A DNA stretch of 5,730 nt, taken from the NCBI GenBank assembly GCA_025351675.1, contig JANXVK010000499.1:1-5730 (forward strand). Reading direction: 5' to 3'. Positions within the stretch are counted from its first letter, which is position 1. Each line of letters begins with the position of its first letter. The notes under the pieces were generated by a model. The model searched no databases and was not told the origin of the DNA. It saw nothing but the letters and a program-made list of their open reading frames with translations. Shown in pieces: positions 1 to 5,700 of the stretch. The translations under genes and the position numbers were made by a program. The DNA comes from Rhizobacter sp. (GTDB lineage: Bacteria; Pseudomonadota; Gammaproteobacteria; Burkholderiales; Burkholderiaceae_C).

Positions 1-11
1 GGAGAACCATC

Positions 12-470
12 ATGACCGTTCTGACCCACCCGTCCGCCTCGCGCCGCCAACGCGGCTTCACACTGATCGAACTGATGATCGGCGTGGCCGTGACAGGCAT
101 CCTCTCGACCGTCGCGCTGCCGAGCTTCGAAGGCCAGCTGCAGCGGGCGCGTCGCTCCGACGCGCTGGTCGCGACGATGGCGGTCCAGGCAGCGCAGGAA
201 CGCTTCCGGAGCATCGCCTTGGCCTACGGAAGTCTCGCCGAGATCGGCATGCCGACGACCTCCACCGCGAGGCACTACACGCTGCAGATCACCGCCAGCG
301 ACGCCACCGGCTTCGAGCTGCTCGCCACCGCGACCGGCCTGCAGGCGCGCGACGTGGCCTGCCGCCACATGAAGCTCAGGTCGAGCGGCATGAACCTGGT
401 CTACGCCTCCGGCGCCGACGCGACGGTCGCGAACCCGGCCGCCGCGAACCGCACCTGCTGGGCGCTGTGA
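12..470 (+). CDS. pilE: PilE-like type IV minor pilin
   Basis: This is a small (152 aa) type IV pilin-like protein, expected to be cleaved by prepilin peptidase PilD and inserted in the inner membrane before joining the pilus. Residues 11-22 read RRQRGFTLIELM, a canonical type III prepilin signal: cleavage after Gly15, Phe16 at +1 and Glu20 at +5. A hydrophobic helix follows to about residue 36. The segment RRSDAL at 47-52, the Gln-rich helix after it and a Cys pair (C117, C149, the latter in a C-terminal CWAL) are typical of the PilE/ComP-like branch of beta- and gammaproteobacterial pilins, where the pair closes the disulfide-bonded D-loop. A GGAGAA Shine-Dalgarno sequence at 1-6, five bases before the ATG, supports the start. 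It is the first gene seen of a minor-pilin operon and overlaps pilW. Whether it is a minor pilin or a main subunit cannot be settled here; its company with pilW, pilX and pilV favours minor. FimT/GspH is a less likely alternative. Confidence 0.88.
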   Translation: MTVLTHPSASRRQRGFTLIELMIGVAVTGILSTVALPSFEGQLQRARRSDALVATMAVQAAQERFRSIALAYGSLAEIGMPTTSTARHYTLQITASDATGFELLATATGLQARDVACRHMKLRSSGMNLVYASGADATVANPAAANRTCWAL

Positions 471-1147
471 TGACGCCGCAACCTGCCCAGCGCGGTCTGT
501 CGCTCGTCGAGCTGCTGGTCGGTGTGGCCATCGCGCTGTTCATCGCCGCGGCCGCTGCCACGCTGCTCGCCGGCCACCTGCGCGAGAGCCGCGCGCTGCT
601 GCTCGAGGCGCGCCTGATGCAGGACCTGCGCACCGCCGCCGACCTGGTCTCGCGCGATCTGCGCCGCGCCGGCTACTGGAGCGCTGCGGTCGATGGCGTG
701 TGGCTGGCCGGCGCGAGCAGCGTCGCCGCGAACCCGTATGCGGCGCTGGCCCCGGCCGCGGCCGCCTCCGACGCCGCGAGCTTTCGCTACTCGCGGGACG
801 CGATCGAGAACGGTGTCGTCGACAGCAACGAGCAGTTCGGCTTCCGGCTGCGCAACGGCGCGATCGAACTCCAGCTCGGCGCCGCCAACTGGCAGGCGCT
901 GACCGACACCGGCACGTTGACGATCACGCAGTTCAGCGTGACGCCGACGGTGCGGGAACTCAGCCTCGAGGCCTTCTGCGCCAAGCCTTGCGCGACCGGC
1001 GCCGCAGCGTGCCCGCCGCGCCAGCAGGTGCGCAGCCTCGCGCTGGAAATCACCGGCCGGCTCGTCGCCGATGCGGCCGTGACGCGCAGCGTGCGCAGCG
1101 CGGTGCGCCTGCGCAACGACGCGGTCATCGGCGCCTGCGCCGCCTGA
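470..1147 (+). CDS. pilW: Type IV pilus minor pilin PilW
   Basis: PilW is a minor pilin that helps prime pilus assembly and lies in the tip complex with PilV and PilX. The 225-aa product begins with a nine-residue leader, then RGLSLVELLVG: cleavage after Gly9, Leu at +1 and Glu14 at +5, followed by an Ala-rich membrane helix to about residue 34. Residues 62-70 read RDLRRAGYW, a hallmark of the PilW family, and the C-terminal VRLRND at 212-217 is also typical. Cysteines occur at 170, 174, 181 and 223 and could form disulfides in the periplasm. The ATG at 470 shares one base with the pilE stop (TGATG). A GTG at 467 is an in-frame alternative that adds one residue. No strong Shine-Dalgarno sequence is visible, so translation probably depends on ribosomes finishing pilE. 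The length is somewhat short for PilW, but no domain looks missing. Confidence 0.9.
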   Translation: MTPQPAQRGLSLVELLVGVAIALFIAAAAATLLAGHLRESRALLLEARLMQDLRTAADLVSRDLRRAGYWSAAVDGVWLAGASSVAANPYAALAPAAAASDAASFRYSRDAIENGVVDSNEQFGFRLRNGAIELQLGAANWQALTDTGTLTITQFSVTPTVRELSLEAFCAKPCATGAAACPPRQQVRSLALEITGRLVADAAVTRSVRSAVRLRNDAVIGACAA

Positions 1148-1157
1148 GGAACACGCC

Positions 1158-2432
1158 ATGCAGATCCTCCACTCATCCACCCGGCGCCAGCACGGCGCTG
1201 CGGCGCTGATCGTCGTGCTGGTGCTGCTGTTCGCGATGGGGTTGGTCGCGACGTTCGCGAACCGCAATCTGCTGTTCGAGCAGCGCAGCTCGGCCAACCA
1301 GTACCGGTCGACCCAAGCGTTCGAGGCCGCCGAAGCCGGCATCGAGTGGGCGCTGGCGCAGCTCAACGCGAACCAGCGCATTGGCGCCGATTGCCGGCCG
1401 AGCGCCGACCCCGCCGCGACCTCGTTCCGCAGCCGTCACCTGTTGATCGCGGCGAACACCGGCGTGGCGACGCCGACGACCTGGACCCACGCCGGCGCGC
1501 CAACACCACTGCAGGCAAGTTGCACCCGCGCCGGCGACGGCTGGTCGTGCAGTTGCCCGGCGCAGCGGCTGCCGAACCTGCCGGCGCCGACGAGTGCGAC
1601 GCCTGCGGCCGCGTTCACGGTGCAGTTCGCGCCGGCCGTCAAGCCCGGCGTCGTGCGGCTCGTCGCGAACGGCTGCACCAGCCTGGCCGGCGCCTGCCTC
1701 ACCGGTTCGACCGGCCGGGCGGATGCGAGCGCGCGCATCGAAGTCACGCTCGGGCTCGTCGCCGGGCTGCGCACGGCGCCGGCCGCGACCGTCACGACCC
1801 GCGCCGGCTTCGACGCCGGCAGCGCCGCCCTCGGCCTGCACAACGCCGACCCTTCGACCGGCATCGCGGTGCACGCCGGCGGCGTGATCGACGCCGCGCT
1901 GGCCCGCCTGACACCACCGGCCGGCGCACCGACAACCGGCCTGCTCGTCGCCCACGACGCCGCGCTCGCCGCCCTGCCCGCCGACCGCTTCTTCGCGTCG
2001 TACTTCGGCGTCGACAGGGCCGCATGGCAGGCGCAGCCGGCCGTGACCCGCCTCAGTTGCACCAGCGACTGCGCCACGCTGCTGGGCGAGGCGATCGCCG
2101 CGGCGGCCGACGCGGCACTGATCCACGTCGACGGCGACTTGGTGCTGGCCGGACCGGTCACGCTCGGCAGCCCGCAGCGCCCGGTCGCGATCGTCGTCAC
2201 CGGCACGGCGCAGTTCGATGGCGCGGTCGGCTTGAACGGCCTGCTGTACGCGGCCTCGTTGCGCTGGAACAGCACCGCCGGCGCGGCGTTCGTGCGCGGC
2301 GCGCTGATCTCGGAAGGCGGCTACCAAGGCAACGGCGCGCCCGAACTGGTCTACGACCCGCTCGTGCTCGACACGCTCAGGCACACCAGTGGCAGCTTCG
2401 CCCGCGTCAACGGCAGCTGGCGCGACTTTTAA
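1158..2432 (+). CDS. pilX: PilX-like minor pilin with long C-terminal region
   Basis: This is a PilX-family pilus assembly protein (PilX N-terminal domain) of 424 aa, a putative tip subunit. Residues 11-29 carry the processing site QHGAAALIVV (Gly13 before cleavage) and a hydrophobic helix. The +5 residue is Ile18 rather than Glu, as is usual for PilX and for its type II secretion counterpart GspK. Residues 42-66 (QRSSANQYRSTQAFEAAEAG) match the conserved helix of PilX proteins. The remainder is unusually long compared with classical PilX of under 200 aa. Residues 322-388 look like a run of short beta strands (HVDGDLVLAGPVTLGS, then GTAQFDGAVGLNGLLYAA), suggesting a beta-solenoid-like fold, and the protein ends in FARVNGSWRDF. 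Eight cysteines (79, 122, 131, 133, 173, 180, 301, 305) suggest disulfide stabilisation. The Shine-Dalgarno GAGGA at 1146-1150 overlaps the pilW stop, giving tight coupling. The PilX assignment is firm for the N-terminus; the role of the C-terminal region is unknown. Confidence 0.87.
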   Translation: MQILHSSTRRQHGAAALIVVLVLLFAMGLVATFANRNLLFEQRSSANQYRSTQAFEAAEAGIEWALAQLNANQRIGADCRPSADPAATSFRSRHLLIAANTGVATPTTWTHAGAPTPLQASCTRAGDGWSCSCPAQRLPNLPAPTSATPAAAFTVQFAPAVKPGVVRLVANGCTSLAGACLTGSTGRADASARIEVTLGLVAGLRTAPAATVTTRAGFDAGSAALGLHNADPSTGIAVHAGGVIDAALARLTPPAGAPTTGLLVAHDAALAALPADRFFASYFGVDRAAWQAQPAVTRLSCTSDCATLLGEAIAAAADAALIHVDGDLVLAGPVTLGSPQRPVAIVVTGTAQFDGAVGLNGLLYAASLRWNSTAGAAFVRGALISEGGYQGNGAPELVYDPLVLDTLRHTSGSFARVNGSWRDF

Positions 2433-2501
2433 GCCCCGCAGGAAATGTCTTCGACATTCCCGCCCGCAGGGGCCAAGCGACGCGGCAGAGCCACATTTCC
2501 T
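2433..2501 (+). promoter_or_regulatory. Two mutually exclusive stem-loops before pilV
   Basis: The 85-base gap between pilX and pilV can fold in two ways. In the first, GGAAATGTC (2441-2449) pairs with GACATTCC (2453-2460) around a three-base loop with one bulged A, and an outer stem joins GCCCC (2433-2437) to GGGGC (2469-2473). In the second, AGGAAATGT (2440-2448) pairs perfectly over nine bases with ACATTTCCT (2493-2501), which ends just before the pilV Shine-Dalgarno sequence AGAGGA (2504-2509). No T-run follows, so a plain intrinsic terminator is unlikely. A translational switch, an mRNA processing or stability element, or chance pairing are all possible. The pairings are seen directly; any function is inferred. 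Confidence 0.4.
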
Positions 2502-2517
2502 TGAGAGGACACGGCCC

Positions 2518-3699
2518 ATGTACACATCATCATCCCGCCACCAGAACGGCATCACGCTGATCGAGGCGCTGATCGCCTTCCTCATCCTTGCGCTCGGCAT
2601 GCTCGCGATCGCGCGCCTGCAGACGCACCTGCGACTGAACGCCGAGATCGCGCGCCAGCGCTCCGAGGCGGTGCGGTTGGCACAGCAGGACATCGAAGCG
2701 CTGCGTGCCTTCGCGGTGCTCGCCGCGACCTCGGGCGGGCCGTCGTTCGACGCGATCGCGAGCACAGCGCGCACGGTCGACGCCGCGAGCGGCTACGCGA
2801 CGAACACCGCCTACCTTGTCACGCGCCAGATCGACACCGTCGGCGCCTTGCGGGCGAAGAACCTGCGGGTCACGGTCGACTGGACCGACCGCGCCGGCAA
2901 CCCGCAGCAGATCGCACTCGCGTCGGTGATCGCCGGCATCGCGCCGACCCACAGCGGCGCACTCGGGCTGGCACGCAGCGCCGCGCCCGCGAACCCGCCG
3001 TTCGGCCGCGCGGCGCAGATTCCGCTGGTCGCAAAAGACCTCGGCGATGGCCGCAGCGCGTTCAAGCCGGTCGGCAGCGGCACGGTTGCGCTCGTCTTCG
3101 ACAACGCCAACGGCTTGCTGACAGGGCGCTGCACGGCCGTCGCACCGACCACGCCGACCAGCGGGCTGAGCGCCGCCAACCTGGGCAGCTGCGACGCGAA
3201 CGTCGGCCACCTGCTCAGCGGCGTCGTGCGCTTCTCGTCGGCCTCGCCGCCCGACGCGGCCCAAGGCAATGACGCACCGCCGGCGTTCTCGATCGCGATG
3301 GCGATGAACGGGAGCTATCCGGTCGCGCCAATATGCAGCGTCGAGCCCGTGACAACGGCAGGCGACGACCGCTTCGTGGCCTGGCACTGCGCGGTCTATC
3401 CGGCGGCCGGCGGCCTCTGGTCGGGGCGGGTGAACCTGGTGCCGAGCGGCTGGACCATCGGCACCAGCGCCGCCGACCACCGCGTGTGCCGCTACACCAG
3501 CGACCTCGATTCGAGCGGCGCGATCGACGCGAACATCGAGCACCCGACCAGCTACGCGGATGTCGATGCGAGCCTGGCGAACCAGAACTTTCTCGTGGTT
3601 GGCGGCAACCTGGCATGCCCCGCCGGCCGCGCCACGCAAGTCACAGGCAACAATGGCGATGTCTACGTCGATCTGAGCACCGCCCAGCACCAGCCATGA
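2518..3699 (+). CDS. pilV: PilV-like minor pilin with long C-terminal region
   Basis: This 393-aa PilV-type minor pilin is expected to be processed by PilD and to take part in the pilus tip complex. Residues 10-20 read NGITLIEALIA: cleavage after Gly11, Ile12 at +1 and Glu16 at +5. The membrane helix runs to about residue 32, and the polar helix after it contains AVRLAQQDIEALR (51-63), typical of PilV. Classical PilV is well under 200 aa. Here a further region from about residue 145 carries six cysteines (205, 225, 273, 291, 324, 367) and a C-terminal block with HRVCRYTSD, EHPTSY, NQNFLVV and CP. I recall similar blocks in Burkholderiales pilus proteins, and the function is not known to me. 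The ATG at 2518 is chosen because AGAGGA lies eight bases upstream and the prepilin leader then has normal length; the frame stays open to a GTG at 2391 inside pilX, but that would add a leader unlike a prepilin. It ends the pilus block, and a palindrome follows the stop. Confidence 0.86.
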   Translation: MYTSSSRHQNGITLIEALIAFLILALGMLAIARLQTHLRLNAEIARQRSEAVRLAQQDIEALRAFAVLAATSGGPSFDAIASTARTVDAASGYATNTAYLVTRQIDTVGALRAKNLRVTVDWTDRAGNPQQIALASVIAGIAPTHSGALGLARSAAPANPPFGRAAQIPLVAKDLGDGRSAFKPVGSGTVALVFDNANGLLTGRCTAVAPTTPTSGLSAANLGSCDANVGHLLSGVVRFSSASPPDAAQGNDAPPAFSIAMAMNGSYPVAPICSVEPVTTAGDDRFVAWHCAVYPAAGGLWSGRVNLVPSGWTIGTSAADHRVCRYTSDLDSSGAIDANIEHPTSYADVDASLANQNFLVVGGNLACPAGRATQVTGNNGDVYVDLSTAQHQP

Positions 3700-3706
3700 G
3701 CCCGCA

Positions 3707-3743
3707 GGGCCGCCATGGGCCACGAAGAGACCACTTCGTGGCC
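3707..3743 (+). repeat. Dispersed intergenic palindromic element, copy A
   Basis: This 37-base element begins eight bases after the pilV stop. It closely resembles 5648-5686 after the ribE stop. Both begin GGGCCGCCATG, continue with GGCCACGAAGAG and end in CGTGGCC. Copy A lacks a TG dinucleotide after the first 11 bases and differs in the loop. The shared part includes GGGCCGCCATG upstream of the main stem, so the likeness goes beyond two unrelated terminators having GC stems. Confidence 0.7.
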
Positions 3744-3750
3744 TTTGGCG
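3711..3750 (+). terminator. Strong hairpin after pilV, possible terminator
   Basis: GGCCACGAAG (3718-3727) pairs perfectly with CTTCGTGGCC (3734-3743) around the six-base loop AGACCA. Beyond a 2x2 internal loop, CGCCA (3711-3715) pairs with TGGCG (3746-3750). Only three T residues (3744-3746) follow the main stem, and one of them belongs to the outer stem. It could stop or pause transcription at the end of the pilus operon, or protect the 3' end of the mRNA. Because the U-tract is poor, read-through into ribD is plausible. Confidence 0.5.
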
Positions 3751-3782
3751 AACACCGGCGTGCAAAGCACCGAGGTACCTTG

Positions 3783-4877
3783 ATGAGCGAACACTTTCCC
3801 ACGCCGATGCACGAGGCGATGAGTCTGGCGCGATCGGCCATCGGCCTGACCGACCCGAACCCGCGCGTCGGCTGCGTGCTGGTCGCGCCCGATGGCCGCG
3901 TGATCGGCCGCGGCCACACGCAGCAGGCCGGCGGGCCGCACGCCGAGGTGATGGCCGTGCGCGACGCGCTCGCGCACGGCGAAAGCGCGCGCGGCGCGAC
4001 CGCGCACGTGACGCTCGAGCCGTGTGCGCACCACGGCCGCACGGCGCCGTGCTGCGACGCGCTGATCGAAGCCGGCATCGCGCGCGTCGTGATGGCGATG
4101 GAAGACCCGTTCCCGCTCGTCGCCGGCCAAGGCGCAGCGCGGCTGCGTGCGGCCGGCATCGAGGTGATCGAAGGCGAGCTCGCCGACGAGGCCCGGGAGC
4201 TCAACATCGGCTTCTTCTCCCGTGTGCAGCGCGGGCGGCCGGGGGTGCGGCTGAAGGCGGCGGTCTCGCTCGACGGGCGCACTGCGCTGAACAACGGGGT
4301 GAGTCAATGGATCACCGGCCCGGCGGCGCGCGCCGATGGCCACGGGTACCGCAAGCGTGCGGGTGCGGTGCTGACCGGCGTCGGCACCGTGCTCGACGAC
4401 AACCCGCGGCTCGATGTGCGCCTCGTCGAGACGGTGTTGCAACCGCTGCGCGTGGTCGTCGATTCGCGCCTCGACACGCCGCCCGCATCGCGCATCCTCG
4501 ATGCGCCGGGCCGCGCGCTGATCTACGCCGCCGCGCCCGACGACTCGCGCTGCGCGGCGCTCGAAGCCCGCGGTGCGCAGATCGCGCTCGTGCCCGGGCC
4601 GAGCGGCAAAGTCGATCTGGCCGCGATGCTCGCCGACCTCGCGGCACGCGGCATCAACGAGCTGCATGTCGAGGCTGGCCACAAGCTGAACGGTTCGTTC
4701 GTGCGCGAAGGCCTGGTCGACGAGTTCCTGATCTACATGGCGCCGAAGCTGCTCGGCCTCGGCCGCGAGCTCGCGGCGTTCGGCCCGCTCGAGCAACTGC
4801 AGGACAGCCTCGCGCTGCGCTTCGTCAGCGTCACCCCGATCGGCGACGACCTGCGCATCATCGCCCGCCCTTCATGA
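3783..4877 (+). CDS. ribD: Bifunctional riboflavin biosynthesis protein RibD
   Basis: RibD carries out two cytosolic steps of riboflavin synthesis: zinc-dependent deamination of 2,5-diamino-6-ribosylamino-4-pyrimidinone 5'-phosphate, then NADPH-dependent reduction of the ribosyl side chain to 5-amino-6-ribitylaminouracil 5'-phosphate. The product is 364 aa, the normal length. The N-terminal deaminase domain (about 8-145) holds H53-A-E55, where His binds zinc and Glu is the catalytic proton shuttle, and PCAHHGRTAPC at 80-90 with zinc ligands C81 and C90. TDPNPRVG at 23-30 is the conserved substrate loop. The C-terminal reductase domain (about 154-362) shows RLKAAVSLDGRTA (156-168), GVGTVLDDNPRLDVR (199-213), and HVEAGHKLNGSF (295-306). 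The ATG at 3783 has GAGGT at 3772-3776, six bases upstream, and gives the usual N-terminus; the frame stays open far upstream into pilV, but those starts are unsupported. Residues 108-111 read DPFP where E. coli RibD has DPNP. No FMN riboswitch is seen before it. Confidence 0.97.
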   Translation: MSEHFPTPMHEAMSLARSAIGLTDPNPRVGCVLVAPDGRVIGRGHTQQAGGPHAEVMAVRDALAHGESARGATAHVTLEPCAHHGRTAPCCDALIEAGIARVVMAMEDPFPLVAGQGAARLRAAGIEVIEGELADEARELNIGFFSRVQRGRPGVRLKAAVSLDGRTALNNGVSQWITGPAARADGHGYRKRAGAVLTGVGTVLDDNPRLDVRLVETVLQPLRVVVDSRLDTPPASRILDAPGRALIYAAAPDDSRCAALEARGAQIALVPGPSGKVDLAAMLADLAARGINELHVEAGHKLNGSFVREGLVDEFLIYMAPKLLGLGRELAAFGPLEQLQDSLALRFVSVTPIGDDLRIIARPS

Positions 4878-4887
4878 CCGCCCCTGC

Positions 4888-4953
4888 GAGCCTTCGGCCC
4901 AGTCCCCCCGAGGGGAACTCAAGCGGCTTGGGACGGCCCGGCGCTCGCTTGAG
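4888..4953 (+). repeat. Inverted repeats filling the ribD-ribE gap
   Basis: The gap between ribD and ribE holds nested short palindromes. TCCCC (4903-4907) pairs with GGGGA (4912-4916), and CTCAAGCG (4918-4925) is the exact inverse of CGCTTGAG (4946-4953). The wording CTTCGGCCC, CCCCCGAGGGG, CAAGCGGCTTGGGACGGCCC is one I associate, from memory, with intergenic repeats scattered through Comamonadaceae-like genomes. This was not checked. The right arm overlaps the first base of the proposed ribE -10 box. Confidence 0.45.
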
Positions 4954-4964
4954 ATAATCCCCCG
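4928..4964 (+). promoter_or_regulatory. Putative ribE promoter, possibly leaderless
   Basis: GATAAT at 4953-4958 matches a sigma-70 -10 box in five of six positions and stands out in very GC-rich DNA. TTGGGA at 4928-4933 could serve as a weak -35 box, with a long 19-base spacer. Six bases (CCCCCG) separate the -10 box from the ribE ATG, so initiation at the normal distance would begin at or next to the A of the start codon. There is no good Shine-Dalgarno sequence before ribE; the nearest candidate, GAG at 4951-4953, is 11 bases away. Both facts fit leaderless translation but do not prove it. Confidence 0.45.
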
Positions 4965-5633
4965 ATGTTTACCGGCATCATCACCGGCCTCGGCCGCATC
5001 ACTGAGTCGCGCGCGCTCGGCAGCGGCGCATCCCACGGCAAGCAGCTGACGATCGAGGTGCCGCCGGGCTACCTCGACGACGTGCAACTCGGCGACAGCA
5101 TCGCGCTGAACGGCGCGTGCATGACCGTCACGACCTTCGATGCGGCCGCAAACCGCTTCAAGATCGACATCTCGCATGAAAGCCTCGACAAGACCGCCAG
5201 CTTGGCCGAACCCGGCCCGGTCAACCTCGAGAAAGCGCTGCGCGCCAACGACCGCCTCGGCGGCCACATGGTCAGCGGCCATGTCGACGGCATCGGCCGC
5301 GTGACGCTGTTCCAGCAGGTCGGCGAGTCGTGGGAGCTGCGCGTGCGCGCGCCGCGCGAACTCGCTCGCTTCATCGCCTACAAGGGATCGATCACCGTGA
5401 ACGGCGTGAGCCTGACCGTGAACCGCGTGATCGACCCGAACCCTGCGTTCGAACAGAGCGGCTTCGGCCAAGTGGGCCCCGACCAAGGCTGCGAGCTCAG
5501 CATCAACCTGATCCCGCACACGCTGCAGAGCACGACGCTCGGCACGCTGAAATCCGGCGCTCAGGTGAACCTGGAGATCGACCTGATCGCGCGCTACGTC
5601 GAGCGCATGCTGACGGCCCCGAAGCCGACCTGA
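4965..5633 (+). CDS. ribE: Riboflavin synthase, alpha chain
   Basis: This enzyme (named ribC in E. coli) converts two molecules of 6,7-dimethyl-8-ribityllumazine into riboflavin and 5-amino-6-ribitylaminouracil in the cytosol, usually as a homotrimer. The 222-aa product has the diagnostic start MFTGI and two tandem lumazine-binding beta barrels. The first (about 1-97) includes LNGACMTV (48-55) and ISHESLDKT (69-77). LGGHMVSGHVDG (98-109) opens the second, which continues with YKGSITVNGVSLTV (139-152), LIPHTLQSTTLG (182-193) and VNLEIDLIARYVERM (201-215). Compared with E. coli there is extra sequence at roughly 157-176 (DPNPAFEQSGFGQVGPDQGC), lying between two strands of the second barrel. The start is fixed by MFTGI. 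The gene lies 87 bases after ribD but seems to have its own promoter, so it may be transcribed both with ribD and alone. No gene follows within the window. Confidence 0.97.
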   Translation: MFTGIITGLGRITESRALGSGASHGKQLTIEVPPGYLDDVQLGDSIALNGACMTVTTFDAAANRFKIDISHESLDKTASLAEPGPVNLEKALRANDRLGGHMVSGHVDGIGRVTLFQQVGESWELRVRAPRELARFIAYKGSITVNGVSLTVNRVIDPNPAFEQSGFGQVGPDQGCELSINLIPHTLQSTTLGTLKSGAQVNLEIDLIARYVERMLTAPKPT

Positions 5634-5700
5634 GCGGGCCGAGTGCCGGGCCGCCATGTGGGCCACGAAGAGGCCCACTCGTGGCCCTCGGCCGGCCCGC
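5634..5700 (+). terminator. Large imperfect palindrome after ribE
   Basis: Starting directly after the ribE stop, GCGGGCC (5634-5640) is the inverse of GGCCCGC (5694-5700), and GGCCGAG (5637-5643) the inverse of CTCGGCC (5687-5693). Inside lies a nine-base stem, GGGCCACGA (5660-5668) with TCGTGGCCC (5679-5687). A competing inner stem joins GTGGGCC (5658-5664) to GGCCCAC (5672-5678). No T-run follows, so it is either a weak or factor-assisted terminator or an mRNA-stabilising structure. Confidence 0.45.
5648..5686 (+). repeat. Dispersed intergenic palindromic element, copy B
   Basis: This 39-base element begins 15 bases after the ribE stop and matches copy A at 3707-3743 apart from an inserted TG and small loop differences. 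Both copies have the same orientation relative to the gene they follow. Confidence 0.7.

Noticed and set aside
2391..2517. Upstream GTG start for pilV inside pilX
   Set aside because: It would bury the prepilin cleavage site 43 residues further in, while ATG 2518 has a well-spaced AGAGGA and a normal leader.
1346..2560. 404-codon + strand frame overlapping pilX
   Set aside because: Its Arg-rich, low-complexity composition is typical of an out-of-frame reading of the real gene; pilX has the prepilin signal and ribosome binding site.
1173..2774. Long reading frame (533 codons) on the minus strand across pilX and pilV
   Set aside because: It is Arg/Gly/Ala-rich, has no recognisable domain, runs opposite two clear pilin genes, and such frames are common in GC-rich DNA where stop codons are rare.
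3333..3782. Upstream extension of ribD into pilV
   Set aside because: The added residues are Arg-rich out-of-frame pilV sequence; ATG 3783 has GAGGT and the standard RibD N-terminus.
3700..3782. FMN riboswitch before ribD
   Set aside because: The gap is only 83 bases and is mostly taken by the palindrome; none of the conserved RFN-element blocks is visible.
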